Shown here: positions 7,861 through 16,929 of the stretch, in pieces
Layout: every line of letters starts with the position of its first letter
Position numbering within the stretch: the first letter of the stretch is position 1
Assembly (NCBI RefSeq): GCF_000308375.1
Contig: NZ_BAFQ01000073.1
Location: 1 to 64,000 of the forward strand
Direction: 5' to 3'
Origin: Nocardia aobensis NBRC 100429
GTDB lineage: Bacteria; Actinomycetota; Actinomycetes; Mycobacteriales; Mycobacteriaceae
Length of the DNA stretch: 64,000 nucleotides
The notes under the pieces: model-generated
Seen by the model: only the letters and a program-made list of their open reading frames with translations
What the model was told of the DNA's origin: nothing
Database searches by the model: none
Translations under genes and position numbers: made by a program

Positions 7861-8505
7861 TCACCGTCCGTCGTGGGTGGCGTGATATTCGGATTCGATC
7901 TTCTTCTCCTGGCGCCGTTCGCGCAGCTTCCACACGATCAGCGCCAGGACGACGATCACCACGACCGCGATCGCCATATCGCGGCCGACGGTTTTCGCGA
8001 CCTTCTCGTAGGAATTGCCGGCGACGTAGCCGAGGACCACGAAGGTCGTTCCCCAGACGATGCCGCCGATGGCGTTGAACGAAAGGAACTTCGGGTAGGG
8101 CATACGGGAGGCGCCGACCAGGGCCGGCATCACCGCGCGGAAGAAGGCGGTGAAGCGGCCGAGGAAGACGGCCCAGCCGCCGCGGCGGGCGAGAAAGTCC
8201 TGAGCGTTGTCCAGGCGGCCGCGGTGTTTGTCCAGGTAGGAGGCGGCGAGCAGGCGGCTGCCGAAATGTTTGCCCACCTCGTAGCCCACCGAGTCGCCGA
8301 TGATCGCGGCGGCCACCACCAGCAGGATCATCGCCCACAGCAGGACATGCCCCTGGCTGGCGGCGACACCGCCGAGAACGGCCGCCGTCTCGCCCGGAAT
8401 CACGAAGCCGACGAAAATCGCGTCCTCGGCGAAAACGAGCAGACCGACCGTCAGGTAGATCCACACCGGCGCGATATCGAGAATCCGGTGCATCAGCGAT
8501 TCCAT
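7861..8505 (-). CDS. DedA-family membrane protein
   Basis: DedA/VTT (SNARE-associated) integral membrane protein, 214 aa. The signature region is visible: EDAIFVGFVIPGETAAVLGGVAAS, GDSVGYEVGKHFGSRLL, and the amphipathic re-entrant segment FLGRFTAFFRAVMPALVGASRMPYPKF. The family acts in lipid-carrier recycling or flipping and membrane homeostasis; the exact substrate is not visible here. A TAGCGT hexamer ends 8 nt before ATG 8505, fitting a leaderless transcript. Confidence 0.9.
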   Translation of the reverse strand: MESLMHRILDIAPVWIYLTVGLLVFAEDAIFVGFVIPGETAAVLGGVAASQGHVLLWAMILLVVAAAIIGDSVGYEVGKHFGSRLLAASYLDKHRGRLDNAQDFLARRGGWAVFLGRFTAFFRAVMPALVGASRMPYPKFLSFNAIGGIVWGTTFVVLGYVAGNSYEKVAKTVGRDMAIAVVVIVVLALIVWKLRERRQEKKIESEYHATHDGR

Positions 8506-8634
8506 TCCGCCGACGCTACCGTGCGCCGACCGCGGGCGTCCGCCCGTCCCGAGCAGCGGCCACTGGGCGTCGGCTCACGAACCGGTGGAAGCGGACCCCA
8601 TCACGCACAGCCCGGAACACACCGCGCGAGCCGC

Positions 8635-9351
8635 TCACCCCGGGGGCCGCAACGCCGCGAATTCGTCGGTCACGCGGATCTCGTCGTCGGTGAACCGATA
8701 GACCGCCGCGGGCCGTCCGCCCGACTTTCCCGGCGCGGCGGTCTCCCCGGTCGGCGTGATCACCTTGCGGCGGCTCAACACTCGTTGCAGGTTCGTGGTG
8801 TCGACGTCGTAACCGAGTGCGGTGCAATAGATTTCGCGCAACGTCGACATGGTGAACGACGAAGGCGCCAGGGCGAAGGCGATATTGGTGTAGGACAGCT
8901 TCGCCGCCAGCCGGGTGCGGGCGTGGTGGACGACGGTGCCGTGGTCGAACGACATGTTCGGCAGGGCCGACACCGGATGCCAGCGGGTGTCGGCGGGCAG
9001 TTGCGGGTCCGCGGTCAGTGGCACCAGTCCCAGATAGGCCGAGGCGATGCGGCGTACCCCGGGCACACGATGTGGATTGCTGAAGACCGACAGCTGCTCG
9101 ATGTGCCACAGCTCACGTACATCGACCTTCTCGGCCAGCTGACGGCGGGCGGAGGTGTCGAGATCCTCGTCGTCGCGCAGCCGGCCGCCGGGCAGCGACC
9201 AGGTGCCGGTCTGGGGTTCCATCGCCCGCTGCCACAGCAACACCCCGAGTTCGGTGCGGAGGCCGTGATTGCCGCGCGGGCTCTGCGGATCCACCGGTTC
9301 GCTCGCGATCACCGAGTGATCACCCTCTGGACCTGCGGTGACGGTGTCCAT
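8635..9351 (-). CDS. nrtR: NrtR-type regulator of NAD synthesis (Nudix + winged helix)
   Basis: Transcription factor of 238 aa with an N-terminal Nudix fold and a C-terminal winged helix (FTMSTLREIYCTALGYDVDTTNLQRVLSRRKVI, about residues 155-190). The Nudix box reads GGRLRDDEDLDTSARRQLAEK, which lacks the REUXEE catalytic glutamates, so it should sense an ADP-ribose-type ligand rather than hydrolyse it. NrtR represses nadABC in mycobacteria, and this gene is divergent from nadABC with a palindrome between. ATG 9351 is chosen because longer forms would cross that palindrome. Confidence 0.85.
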   Translation of the reverse strand: MDTVTAGPEGDHSVIASEPVDPQSPRGNHGLRTELGVLLWQRAMEPQTGTWSLPGGRLRDDEDLDTSARRQLAEKVDVRELWHIEQLSVFSNPHRVPGVRRIASAYLGLVPLTADPQLPADTRWHPVSALPNMSFDHGTVVHHARTRLAAKLSYTNIAFALAPSSFTMSTLREIYCTALGYDVDTTNLQRVLSRRKVITPTGETAAPGKSGGRPAAVYRFTDDEIRVTDEFAALRPPG

Positions 9352-9411
9352 GAAGCGACGAACCTGGAACACCGCGGTGAGCGATTCGTGAATGGTGCTA
9401 CTATGGGCCAC

Positions 9412-9434
9412 GTTTTCGATTGTAAGTCGAAAAC
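9412..9434. promoter_or_regulatory. Candidate NrtR operator
   Basis: GTTTTCGA (9412-9419) and TCGAAAAC (9427-9434) are perfect 8-bp inverted arms with a 7-nt spacer, in the gap between nrtR and nadA. It is AT-rich against a GC-rich background and 73 bp before the nadA start. Function as the NrtR box is inferred from position. Confidence 0.65.
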
Positions 9435-9506
9435 CGGGTTGAAGCGAATCGGCCCGGGGTGATGCGCGTGGCGCGAGTGCCGCGCGCATGAGGAAGGAGC
9501 CATGCC

Positions 9507-10568
9507 ATGGCGTCAACGAGTCTGACGACAGCGACCACTGGTCCGACGACGCGGGCATTCGCAGCGCAGGTCATCGACGGTCCGGCCGGGTTCGGCGGAG
9601 TCGAGGCCACACCGGAGTGGGCGCAGGAGATCAAGCGGCTGGCGCGCGAGCGCAACGCCACCATCCTGGCGCACAACTACCAGCTACCCGAGATTCAGGA
9701 TGTGGCCGATCACGTCGGCGATTCCCTGGCCCTGTCGCGGATCGCCGCCGAGGCGCCCGAGGACACCATCGTGTTCTGCGGTGTGCACTTCATGGCCGAG
9801 ACCGCGAAGATCCTCAGCCCGGACAAGACCGTGCTGATTCCGGACCAGCGCGCGGGCTGCTCGCTGGCCGACTCCATCACCGCCGACGACCTGCGCGCGT
9901 GGAAGGCCGAACATCCCGGCGCCCTCGTGGTGTCGTATGTGAACACCACCGCCGCGGTGAAGGCGCTGACCGACATCTGCTGCACCTCGTCCAATGCCGT
10001 CGACGTGGTCGCCTCCATCGATCCCGACCGCGAGGTGCTGTTCCTGCCCGACCAGTTCCTCGGCGCCCACGTGAAGCGGGTGACCGGTCGGCAGAACATG
10101 CACATCTGGGCCGGTGAATGCCACGTGCACGCAGGCATCAACGGCGACGAACTGACCGAACAGGCCCGCACCCATCCCGATGCCGAGCTGTTCGTACATC
10201 CCGAATGCGGGTGCGCCACCTCGGCTCTGTACCTCGCGGGGGAGGGGGCGTTCCCGGCCGACCGGGTCCACATCCTGTCCACCGGCGGCATGATCGACGC
10301 CGCGAAGGCCGCGCAGTCCAACCAGGTCCTCGTCGCCACCGAGGTCGGCATGCTGCATCAGCTGCGCAAGGCCGCCCCCGGCATCGACTTCCAGGCCGTC
10401 AACGATCGCGCGTCCTGCAAGTACATGAAGATGATCACGCCGGCCGCGCTGCTGCGCTGCCTGACCGACGAACTCGACGAGGTGCACGTCGATCCGGAAA
10501 CCGCAGCGCTGGCACGCAATTCGGTGCAGCGCATGATCGCCATCGGCAATCCCGGCGGCGGCGAATAG
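9507..10568 (+). CDS. nadA: Quinolinate synthase
   Basis: [4Fe-4S] enzyme, 353 aa, condensing iminoaspartate with dihydroxyacetone phosphate to quinolinate in de novo NAD synthesis. Cluster-ligand regions are visible: C91 in [10 protein letters not shown]158/C159 in CCTSSNAVD, and C234/C236 in HPECGC. Other family blocks include [26 protein letters not shown] and STGGMI. AAGGAG lies 8 nt before ATG 9507. First gene of nadABC, after the NrtR palindrome. Confidence 0.97.
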   Translation: MASTSLTTATTGPTTRAFAAQVIDGPAGFGGVEATPEWAQEIKRLARERNATILAHNYQLPEIQDVADHVGDSLALSRIAAEAPEDTIVFCGVHFMAETAKILSPDKTVLIPDQRAGCSLADSITADDLRAWKAEHPGALVVSYVNTTAAVKALTDICCTSSNAVDVVASIDPDREVLFLPDQFLGAHVKRVTGRQNMHIWAGECHVHAGINGDELTEQARTHPDAELFVHPECGCATSALYLAGEGAFPADRVHILSTGGMIDAAKAAQSNQVLVATEVGMLHQLRKAAPGIDFQAVNDRASCKYMKMITPAALLRCLTDELDEVHVDPETAALARNSVQRMIAIGNPGGGE

Positions 10569-10609
10569 CACCGGCACCCGCCTGCGGGCGGGCCGGAAAG
10601 GTTCGATCG

Positions 10610-12349
10610 ATGATGATGACGCCTTCGATCGGCTGGGAAGCCGAAGCTGATCTGGTGGTGATCGGTGGCGGTGTCGCGGGTTTGACCGCGGCCCGCACCG
10701 CCTCGCTGCGGGGGTTGCGGGTCCTGACCCTGAGCAAGGGTGGCCCGACGGATACCTCCACGCAATACGCACAGGGTGGGATCGCGGTGGTCGCGCCGGA
10801 CGGCGACACCGTCGACTCCCATGTCGCCGACACCGTCGACGCCGGAGCCGGACTGTGCGACGCGCAGGCGGTGCGCTCCATCGTGTCGGGCGGCCGGGAT
10901 GCCGTCGCGGCGCTGACCGATCTGGGCGCGGTCTTCGACCTCGGCCGCGACGGTCAGGTGTCGCGCACCCGCGAGGGTGGGCACAGCACGCGCCGCATCA
11001 TCCACGCCGGTGGTGACGCCACCGGCGCCGAGGTGCAGCGCGCGCTGAACGCCGCCGGACTGCCGGTGCTGTTCGGCACCGCCGCCCTCGACATCGTCAC
11101 CGGGCCCGACGGGGTACGCGGTGTGATCGTGGTGTCGGATCAGGGTTTCGGGGTCGTCCACGCCCCGGCCGTCCTGCTGGCCACCGGCGGCCTCGGACAG
11201 CTCTACGCCTGCAGCACCAACCCGCCCGGGGCCACGGCCGACGGCATCGCGCTGGCGCTGCGGGCCGGTGCGCTGGTCGCCGATCTGGAATTCGTGCAGT
11301 TCCACCCCACCGTGCTGTTCAGCCCCGGCGGGCTGGGCAGGCGGCCGCTGATCAGCGAGGCGGTGCGCGGGGAGGGCGCGGTACTGGTCGACTCGAACGG
11401 TGATTCGGTGACCGCCGGTGTCGATCCGCGGGGCGATCTGGCGCCGCGCGATATCGTCTCCAAGGCCATCGCCGCCCGGATGCGACAGCTCGGCACCGAT
11501 CACGTGTATCTCGACGCCCGCGCGATCGACGGTTTCGCACAACGGTTTCCGACGATCACGACCTCGTGCCGAGCGGCGGGCCTGGATCCACGCACCGATC
11601 TGATCCCGGTCGCGCCGGCCGCGCACTTCCAGTGCGGCGGCGTCGTCACCGATACACACGGGCGCACCGCCGTCCCCGGCCTGTACGCGGCCGGTGAGGT
11701 GGCGCGCACCGGTCTGCACGGCGCGAACCGGCTGGCATCGAACAGCCTGCTCGAGGGTTTGGTCGTCGGCGAGCGGGCGGGGGCCGCCGCGGCCGAGCGG
11801 GTCGCTTCCGCCCCGGAGGTGACGTCGGTGCCGGAGATGTCGCTGCCGCGTATCGATCGCACCGCGCTGCAGCAGTTGATGTCGGCACATGCCGCCGTGG
11901 TGCGCGACGGTGACGGGCTGCGCGGGGCGATGCTGCGCGTACTGCATCTGCGGGGCAGCGGCACGGCGAAGTCCGGGACCGCGGATGCGCCGGAAGACGC
12001 TGCGGCACAAACGGATACCGGTACGACATCGGCGCCCGGGCAGGCGAATTCCGATGCCGCGCCGGCGGAAATGCCCTCGCCGCAGGCGGTTTCGCGGCTG
12101 CACGGCGAACAGGCCGGAGTGCTGGCCGCGGTGGAGGACGCCGCCCTGACACTGGCGGCGCGGACCCTGCTCCTCGCGGCCACCGCCCGCGCCGAAAGCC
12201 GCGGCTGCCACACCCGATCCGATTATCCCGATCCACGAGATGAGTTGCGGCGCAGCGTCGCGATCCGGCTCGGCGACGACGGCCGCCCGCAGGTCGTCGC
12301 CGATCCACTCACCACCGCCGACCCCCTGCCGGCGGTGAGCGCCCGATGA
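10610..12349 (+). CDS. nadB: L-aspartate oxidase
   Basis: FAD enzyme, 579 aa, oxidising L-aspartate to iminoaspartate for NadA. The Rossmann motif is VVIGGGVAGLTAAR near the N-terminus; STQYAQGGIAV, GGHSTRRIIHAGGDATG and the C-terminal ESRGCHTRSDYP follow the succinate dehydrogenase/aspartate oxidase pattern. Three consecutive ATGs (10610, 10613, 10616) leave the exact start open. An Ala/Ser/Thr-rich low-complexity insert of about 45 residues (around 448-492) lies in the C-terminal helical domain and looks lineage-specific. Confidence 0.95.
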   Translation: MMMTPSIGWEAEADLVVIGGGVAGLTAARTASLRGLRVLTLSKGGPTDTSTQYAQGGIAVVAPDGDTVDSHVADTVDAGAGLCDAQAVRSIVSGGRDAVAALTDLGAVFDLGRDGQVSRTREGGHSTRRIIHAGGDATGAEVQRALNAAGLPVLFGTAALDIVTGPDGVRGVIVVSDQGFGVVHAPAVLLATGGLGQLYACSTNPPGATADGIALALRAGALVADLEFVQFHPTVLFSPGGLGRRPLISEAVRGEGAVLVDSNGDSVTAGVDPRGDLAPRDIVSKAIAARMRQLGTDHVYLDARAIDGFAQRFPTITTSCRAAGLDPRTDLIPVAPAAHFQCGGVVTDTHGRTAVPGLYAAGEVARTGLHGANRLASNSLLEGLVVGERAGAAAAERVASAPEVTSVPEMSLPRIDRTALQQLMSAHAAVVRDGDGLRGAMLRVLHLRGSGTAKSGTADAPEDAAAQTDTGTTSAPGQANSDAAPAEMPSPQAVSRLHGEQAGVLAAVEDAALTLAARTLLLAATARAESRGCHTRSDYPDPRDELRRSVAIRLGDDGRPQVVADPLTTADPLPAVSAR

Positions 12350-12374
12350 CCCCCACGCACATGCCGAGGAGTAG

Positions 12375-13238
12375 ATGATGGCACTGGACCCGCAACTCGA
12401 CCCCGGGGAACTGCGCACCCTGATCCGCACGGCCCTCGACGAGGATCTGCGCTATGGGCCCGACGTCACCTCGGCGGCAACCGTTCCCGACGAGGCGACC
12501 GTCAAGGCCGCGATGGTCTCGCGGCAGCCGGGCACGGTCGCGGGCATCGATGTCGGGCTGCTGGTGCTCGACGAGGTGATCGGCGCCGGAAACTACGAGG
12601 TGACCGATCGCGTCGCCGACGGCACCCGGGTCGGCCCCGGCGACGCGGTGCTGACCGTCGTCGCGCCGACCCGGCAGCTGCTCACCGCCGAACGCACCAT
12701 GCTCAATCTGGTCACCCACATGTCCGGAATCGCCACCGCCACCGCCGCCTGGGTGGACGCGGTCGAGGGCACGAACTGCCGGATCCGCGACAGCCGTAAA
12801 ACGCTGCCGGGTCTGCGTGCGCTGCAGAAGTATTCGGTGCGTGTCGGCGGTGGCGTGAACCATCGCATGGGCCTCGGCGACGCCGCCCTGATCAAGGACA
12901 ACCACGTCGTGGCCGCCGGATCGGTGGTCGCCGCATTGCGCGCGGTGCGCGAACTGAAACCCGACATCGAATGTGAGGTCGAGGTGGACAGCCTCGACCA
13001 GCTCGACGCCGTCCTCGCCGAAGACGTGGAACTGGTACTGCTGGACAACTTCCCGCTGTGGGCCACCCAGGCCGCCGTCCAGCGCCGCAACAGCCGCTCG
13101 CCGCGCACGAAACTCGAATCCTCCGGCGGGCTCTCCCTCGAGGCCGCCGCCGACTACGCGCGCACCGGAGTCGACTACCTCGCGGTCGGCGCCCTCACCC
13201 ATTCGGTGCGGGTGCTGGACCTGGGCCTGGATATGTAG
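12375..13238 (+). CDS. nadC: Nicotinate-nucleotide pyrophosphorylase (carboxylating)
   Basis: Quinolinate phosphoribosyltransferase, 287 aa, joining quinolinate to PRPP with loss of CO2 to give nicotinate mononucleotide. Family blocks: EDLRYGPDVTSAATVP, TAERTMLNLVTHMSGIATAT, RDSRKTLPGLRALQKY, GGGVNHRMGLGDAALIKDNH, ECEVEVDSLDQL and LESSGGLSLE. GAGGAG lies before ATG 12375 (ATG 12378 also possible). Last gene of nadABC. Confidence 0.97.
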   Translation: MMALDPQLDPGELRTLIRTALDEDLRYGPDVTSAATVPDEATVKAAMVSRQPGTVAGIDVGLLVLDEVIGAGNYEVTDRVADGTRVGPGDAVLTVVAPTRQLLTAERTMLNLVTHMSGIATATAAWVDAVEGTNCRIRDSRKTLPGLRALQKYSVRVGGGVNHRMGLGDAALIKDNHVVAAGSVVAALRAVRELKPDIECEVEVDSLDQLDAVLAEDVELVLLDNFPLWATQAAVQRRNSRSPRTKLESSGGLSLEAAADYARTGVDYLAVGALTHSVRVLDLGLDM

Positions 13239-13269
13239 GGTCAGCCGTCACCGGGGCGATCCGGGCGGA

Positions 13270-14439
13270 TCAGCTGGTGAGTTCGCGTTCCAGCGGAGTC
13301 CGGAAGCGGGGGATGGCGCGCACGTCGCCGTACCAGGCGGCGGTGCGCTCGACCTCGGCATCGATCAGTGCCTTCGCGTCGGCGCCGACGTCTTCCAGTA
13401 GCCGCCAGGCGATTTCACCGTCGGCGCGCTGCGCCCAGCCGCCGACGATGCGGCCGTCCACCCAGATACTCGGGCCGATATTGCCGTTGGTGTCGAACAG
13501 CGCCGGGGTGTGCGGGCCGAGGAACCAATCGCGCGACTGCCAGCCCATCGGCGTCGGATCCAGGGCGGGCAGCAGCGCTGCCCACGGTCCGGACTCGGGT
13601 TCGGGGTCCGTATCGTCGGACAGGATCACTCCGGGCCTGCCGTCAAGGTCGACTTCCGTCAGGTCGAGACTCGACAGTGTCTTGCGCACATCCGTTTTCG
13701 TCCACCCGGTCCACCAGACCAGATCGTCCACGGGAGCCGGTCCGAAGGCGCGCAGCCAGCGGCGGGCGAGCTCGGCGCGCGCCGCGTCGAGCGCGATCGG
13801 CGCGGCATCGGGCAGCCATGCCTCCCGGGGCGCCCAGGTATATTGGCTGCTGGTCCAGCTGCCGTTGGGGCGCCCGCGCACGATGAGCCCGTCGCATCCG
13901 AGGATGAGCAGCACCCAGGTGGTGATGTTGGTCGGTTTCGAATACGGCTTCCCGGGCGCGGTATCGACCTGGGTGCGCAGCCGGGGCACGGCGGCCGACA
14001 GTTGCGCGCCGGTCGCGCTGCCCCGGGCCAGCAACTCGCGGTGGGTTTCGTCGGCCACTTCGGCCAGCCAGGCGTCGATATCGCCCTCGACGGCCTGGGC
14101 CAGGTACTTCCCGTAGTTGCGGCGCTGCTTGACCGCGAGCGCGTCGGCCACCGCGGCCTGCAGCACGGGAACCAGGCCGACCGGCGCGACGAACATGGTC
14201 CGGCGCATCGCCAGCAGCCGCAGCAGCGACCGATCGTCGTAGAGGGCGCGCTCCACGTCGGTGGGCGCCAGGTCGCGGGTGCGGGCGCACACCGACAGGT
14301 ACACCGTCGCGGGATCGGTGGCGTGCAGAGCGACCATCGACTCGGCGATATCGGCAGGGTCGGTACCACGGAATTCGTGGGCGAGCCGATGCCGACGGGC
14401 CAGCCGCGCGCGTCGCTGAGCGACCGTGATCGAACGCAT
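13270..14439 (-). CDS. Winged-helix DNA-binding domain protein (HTH_42/YcaQ-like)
   Basis: Protein of 389 aa of the HTH_42 group, related to YcaQ/AlkZ DNA glycosylases. Typical blocks: RRARLARRHRLAHEFRGTD, SMVALHATDPATVYLSVCAR, MRRTMFVAPVGLVP, and later WTGWTKTDVR and NGNIGPSIWVDGRIVGGWAQR. Some relatives unhook interstrand crosslinks, but the catalytic QxQ/QxD motif could not be placed, so activity is left open. ATG 14439 has TAGGAT ending exactly 7 nt upstream, indicating a leaderless mRNA. Confidence 0.8.
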   Translation of the reverse strand: MRSITVAQRRARLARRHRLAHEFRGTDPADIAESMVALHATDPATVYLSVCARTRDLAPTDVERALYDDRSLLRLLAMRRTMFVAPVGLVPVLQAAVADALAVKQRRNYGKYLAQAVEGDIDAWLAEVADETHRELLARGSATGAQLSAAVPRLRTQVDTAPGKPYSKPTNITTWVLLILGCDGLIVRGRPNGSWTSSQYTWAPREAWLPDAAPIALDAARAELARRWLRAFGPAPVDDLVWWTGWTKTDVRKTLSSLDLTEVDLDGRPGVILSDDTDPEPESGPWAALLPALDPTPMGWQSRDWFLGPHTPALFDTNGNIGPSIWVDGRIVGGWAQRADGEIAWRLLEDVGADAKALIDAEVERTAAWYGDVRAIPRFRTPLERELTS

Positions 14440-14445
14440 GGTCGA

Positions 14446-14451
14446 ATCCTA
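14446..14451 (-). promoter_or_regulatory. -10 hexamer TAGGAT for leaderless HTH_42 gene
   Basis: On the minus strand TAGGAT ends 7 nt before ATG 14439, so transcription should begin at the start codon. No -35 consensus was required for this call. Confidence 0.5.
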
Positions 14452-15366
14452 GCCTGCGCGGTCCCCCTTCCGGATGCGCTGGACGAGGAAATGCGCCGCC
14501 CGGTCCAGAGCTTCATCCGCTTCGTCGAGAATGCCGGTGAAGGACTGAAAGACATGAGGCACATCGGCGGTCACGTCGAGGATGACGTCCACGCCGGCGT
14601 CCCGCGCGCGGGCGGCCAGGCGAGTGGAATCGTCCAGCAGCATTTCGTTGGTCCCCACCTGGAGCAGGATCGGCGGAAAGCCGGTGAGATCGGCCGAGAC
14701 CGCGGGGCTGAGCAGCGGCTGCTCGGCATCCTGCCCGGCGAGATACATGGCGCCGGTGTGGTCCAGGCTCGCGCGGGTGAACACCGGGTCGATGCCGGCT
14801 TTGGTTTCCATACTCGCCCCCGTGCGGGTCATATCGAGGCCGGGGGAGAAGGCCACGATCGCGGCGGGCAGCGGCAGGCCGGCGTCGCGGGCGGCGAGAG
14901 CCGTCGTGATGGTCAGGCCACCGCCCGCGGAGTCGCCCGCGAAGGCGATCGCCGACGGTTGCGTGCCACTGTCGAGCAGCGCGCGATAGGCGCCGACGGT
15001 GTCCGCTATCGCGGCCGGGAACGGATGTTCCGGCGCGAGCCGGTAGTCAACCGAAAGCGCCCGGAAACCCGTCTTGCGCACCAGGTTTCCGGTCAGCGTC
15101 ATCGCCGTATCGGGGGAACCGAAAACGAAGCCACCGCCGTGGAAGTACAGGATCGTTCCCGCTCCGGCCGGCTCCGGCGGTTCGACGAGCACTGCGGGCC
15201 GAGTGCCCAGTGTGGTCGTCCGCGTGCGTATTCCGGACGGGACGGCCATCCGCGCCATCAGCGTCCGGAATTCGGCCCGTATCTCGGCCACGGATCGCGG
15301 CTGCGCGGGTTGTGGCCGACGCAGCATCGCATCGACCTGCGCGCGTTGTTGTGCGCTCATATACAC
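14449..15366 (-). CDS. Alpha/beta hydrolase, acetyl-esterase / HSL family
   Basis: Serine esterase of the hormone-sensitive-lipase family, 305 aa. The oxyanion motif HGGGF is in LYFHGGGFVFGSPD, the nucleophile in GDSAGGG, and DVPHVFQSF supplies the C-terminal His. Substrate unknown, probably short-chain acyl esters. AGGAAGG precedes the start (ATG 15366; ATG 15360 also in frame). Divergent from a MarR regulator only 35 bp away, which probably controls it. Confidence 0.88.
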   Translation of the reverse strand: MYMSAQQRAQVDAMLRRPQPAQPRSVAEIRAEFRTLMARMAVPSGIRTRTTTLGTRPAVLVEPPEPAGAGTILYFHGGGFVFGSPDTAMTLTGNLVRKTGFRALSVDYRLAPEHPFPAAIADTVGAYRALLDSGTQPSAIAFAGDSAGGGLTITTALAARDAGLPLPAAIVAFSPGLDMTRTGASMETKAGIDPVFTRASLDHTGAMYLAGQDAEQPLLSPAVSADLTGFPPILLQVGTNEMLLDDSTRLAARARDAGVDVILDVTADVPHVFQSFTGILDEADEALDRAAHFLVQRIRKGDRAG

Positions 15367-15378
15367 CTTCCTGGGAAC

Positions 15379-15400
15379 TATATTCCTGTACAGTATATGC
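15379..15400. promoter_or_regulatory. Shared MarR/esterase operator-promoter
   Basis: The 35-bp gap between the two divergent genes is AT-rich and centred on the palindrome CTGTACAG (15386-15393), flanked by TATATT and TATATG. TACAGT (15389-15394) ends 8 nt before the MarR ATG, and TATAGT reads toward the esterase. A repressor bound here would block both promoters. Confidence 0.55.
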
Positions 15401-15401
15401 C

Positions 15402-15878
15402 ATGGAATGTAGTTCCGGCCCGGATGCCGTGGATCTGCCGACGCTGTTCGCCGATCTCGTCCGGTGCGAGACGCGGATGTACAACGCCGTCAACGACCGG
15501 CTCCGGGACCGGCACGGCATCGTCGCGTCCCAGTTCGAATCCCTGCGTTTCCTGCGCGATCATCCGGAGGCTCGGGTGGCCGATCTCGCGGCCGAATTCG
15601 CGGCCGGTATCGGGGCGATCAGCAAGGGTGTCGACCGGCTGGTGGCGCGGGGATGGGTCGTGCGCAGGCCGCATCCGTCGGATCGCCGCTCGTCGGTGCT
15701 GGCCCTGACCGAGGACGGTGCCCGGCTCGTGACCGCGGCCGAAGAGAGCTTCGCGGAGCGGCTCACCGAACTGTTCGGCGCCATCGCGCCCGATGCGTCC
15801 CTGCCGACCGTGGCGCGCACGCTCGCGCGGCTGCGCGGCGAACTCGAACGGGGCCGGATCGGCATGCCGGCGGGGTGA
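15402..15878 (+). CDS. MarR-family transcriptional regulator
   Basis: Winged-helix regulator, 158 aa. DNA-binding helices lie at ARVADLAAEFAAGIGAISKGVDRLVARGWV, followed by the wing RRPHPSDRRSSVLALTEDG, the usual MarR block with Asp-Arg-Arg. It should bind as a dimer to the CTGTACAG palindrome in its own promoter and repress itself and the divergent esterase. The inducer is unknown. Confidence 0.87.
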   Translation: MECSSGPDAVDLPTLFADLVRCETRMYNAVNDRLRDRHGIVASQFESLRFLRDHPEARVADLAAEFAAGIGAISKGVDRLVARGWVVRRPHPSDRRSSVLALTEDGARLVTAAEESFAERLTELFGAIAPDASLPTVARTLARLRGELERGRIGMPAG

Positions 15879-15980
15879 TTGCCGCGTGGTGAACACGGCC
15901 GGTCGCAGTGGTGGGAAGGATGCGGGACGCGCGGTCGTTGATCATGGGGGGCGAACGACGGTGACAAGACAGGAGAAGTC

Positions 15981-16847
15981 ATGACGGAAAATCCGGCCCC
16001 GGTCTCGAACTGGGACGGCGCGGCACTGGATCTGCCGGCGTATCTCGCCCGCATCGGCTTCACCGGAGAGCCGGCGCCGACGCTCGACACCCTGCGCGCG
16101 CTGCAGTACGCGCACACCACCACCATCCCGTTCGAGAACATCGAGCCGGTGCTGAAACGCCCGGTGCTGCTGGACCTTCCGTCGTTGCAGGACAAGCTCG
16201 TCCGATCCCGGCGTGGCGGCTACTGCTACGAGAACGTGGGCCTGTTCGCTGCCGCACTGGAGCGGATCGGCTTCGGCGTCACCGGATTACACGGACGGGT
16301 GAGTATGGGCGCGCGCGGTGAGATCCGCCCGGCGACGCACGCGTTGCTGCGTGTGACCACCGCCGACGACGAGCGGGTGTGGCTGTGCGATGTCGGTTTC
16401 GGTTCCGGGCCGCTCGCCCCGCTCGAACTGAATCCCGATGTCGGGGAGGTGCGCGCCGGTGACTGGCGATTCCGGCTGGAACGCACACGCGGCGAACTCG
16501 ATTCGCAGCTGTGGGTGCTGCACCACTTCGCCCGCGACGGTTGGATCGATCGCTACAGCTTCACCATGAATCCGCAGTACCGCATCGATTACGCGGTCGG
16601 CAATCACTTCGTCTCCACATTTCCGCGTTCACCGTTCGTGACCCGGCCGTATGTGCAGCGGTTCCGGCCGGACCGGCACGACATCGTCGACAACACCACC
16701 TGGATCACCGAATATCCGGACGGCACCGCGCACAGCCGCGACCTGCCGCCGGCCGATCTGCCGAAGATCCTGGCGGCCGAATTCGATATCGAACTCGCCG
16801 ACGCCGATGCGGCGAAACTGGCGGCAGGGGTCTGGCTGCCACACTGA
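15981..16847 (+). CDS. nat: Arylamine N-acetyltransferase
   Basis: Acetyl-CoA-dependent arylamine N-acetyltransferase, 288 aa. The catalytic triad is readable: C82 in RRGGYCYENVGLF, H120 in PATHALLRV, D137 in LCDVGFGSG. Mycobacterial NAT acetylates isoniazid and sits in a sterol-degradation cluster, but no such cluster is visible here. AGGAG precedes ATG 15981. Confidence 0.95.
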   Translation: MTENPAPVSNWDGAALDLPAYLARIGFTGEPAPTLDTLRALQYAHTTTIPFENIEPVLKRPVLLDLPSLQDKLVRSRRGGYCYENVGLFAAALERIGFGVTGLHGRVSMGARGEIRPATHALLRVTTADDERVWLCDVGFGSGPLAPLELNPDVGEVRAGDWRFRLERTRGELDSQLWVLHHFARDGWIDRYSFTMNPQYRIDYAVGNHFVSTFPRSPFVTRPYVQRFRPDRHDIVDNTTWITEYPDGTAHSRDLPPADLPKILAAEFDIELADADAAKLAAGVWLPH

Positions 16848-16929
16848 CGACGGCTGTGCGCTGACCGGCGGCCCGCGCGCGACGGCCGATTACCCCGCCG
16901 CGGCGGCTCGCGGCGGTAGGGTCGGCCGC

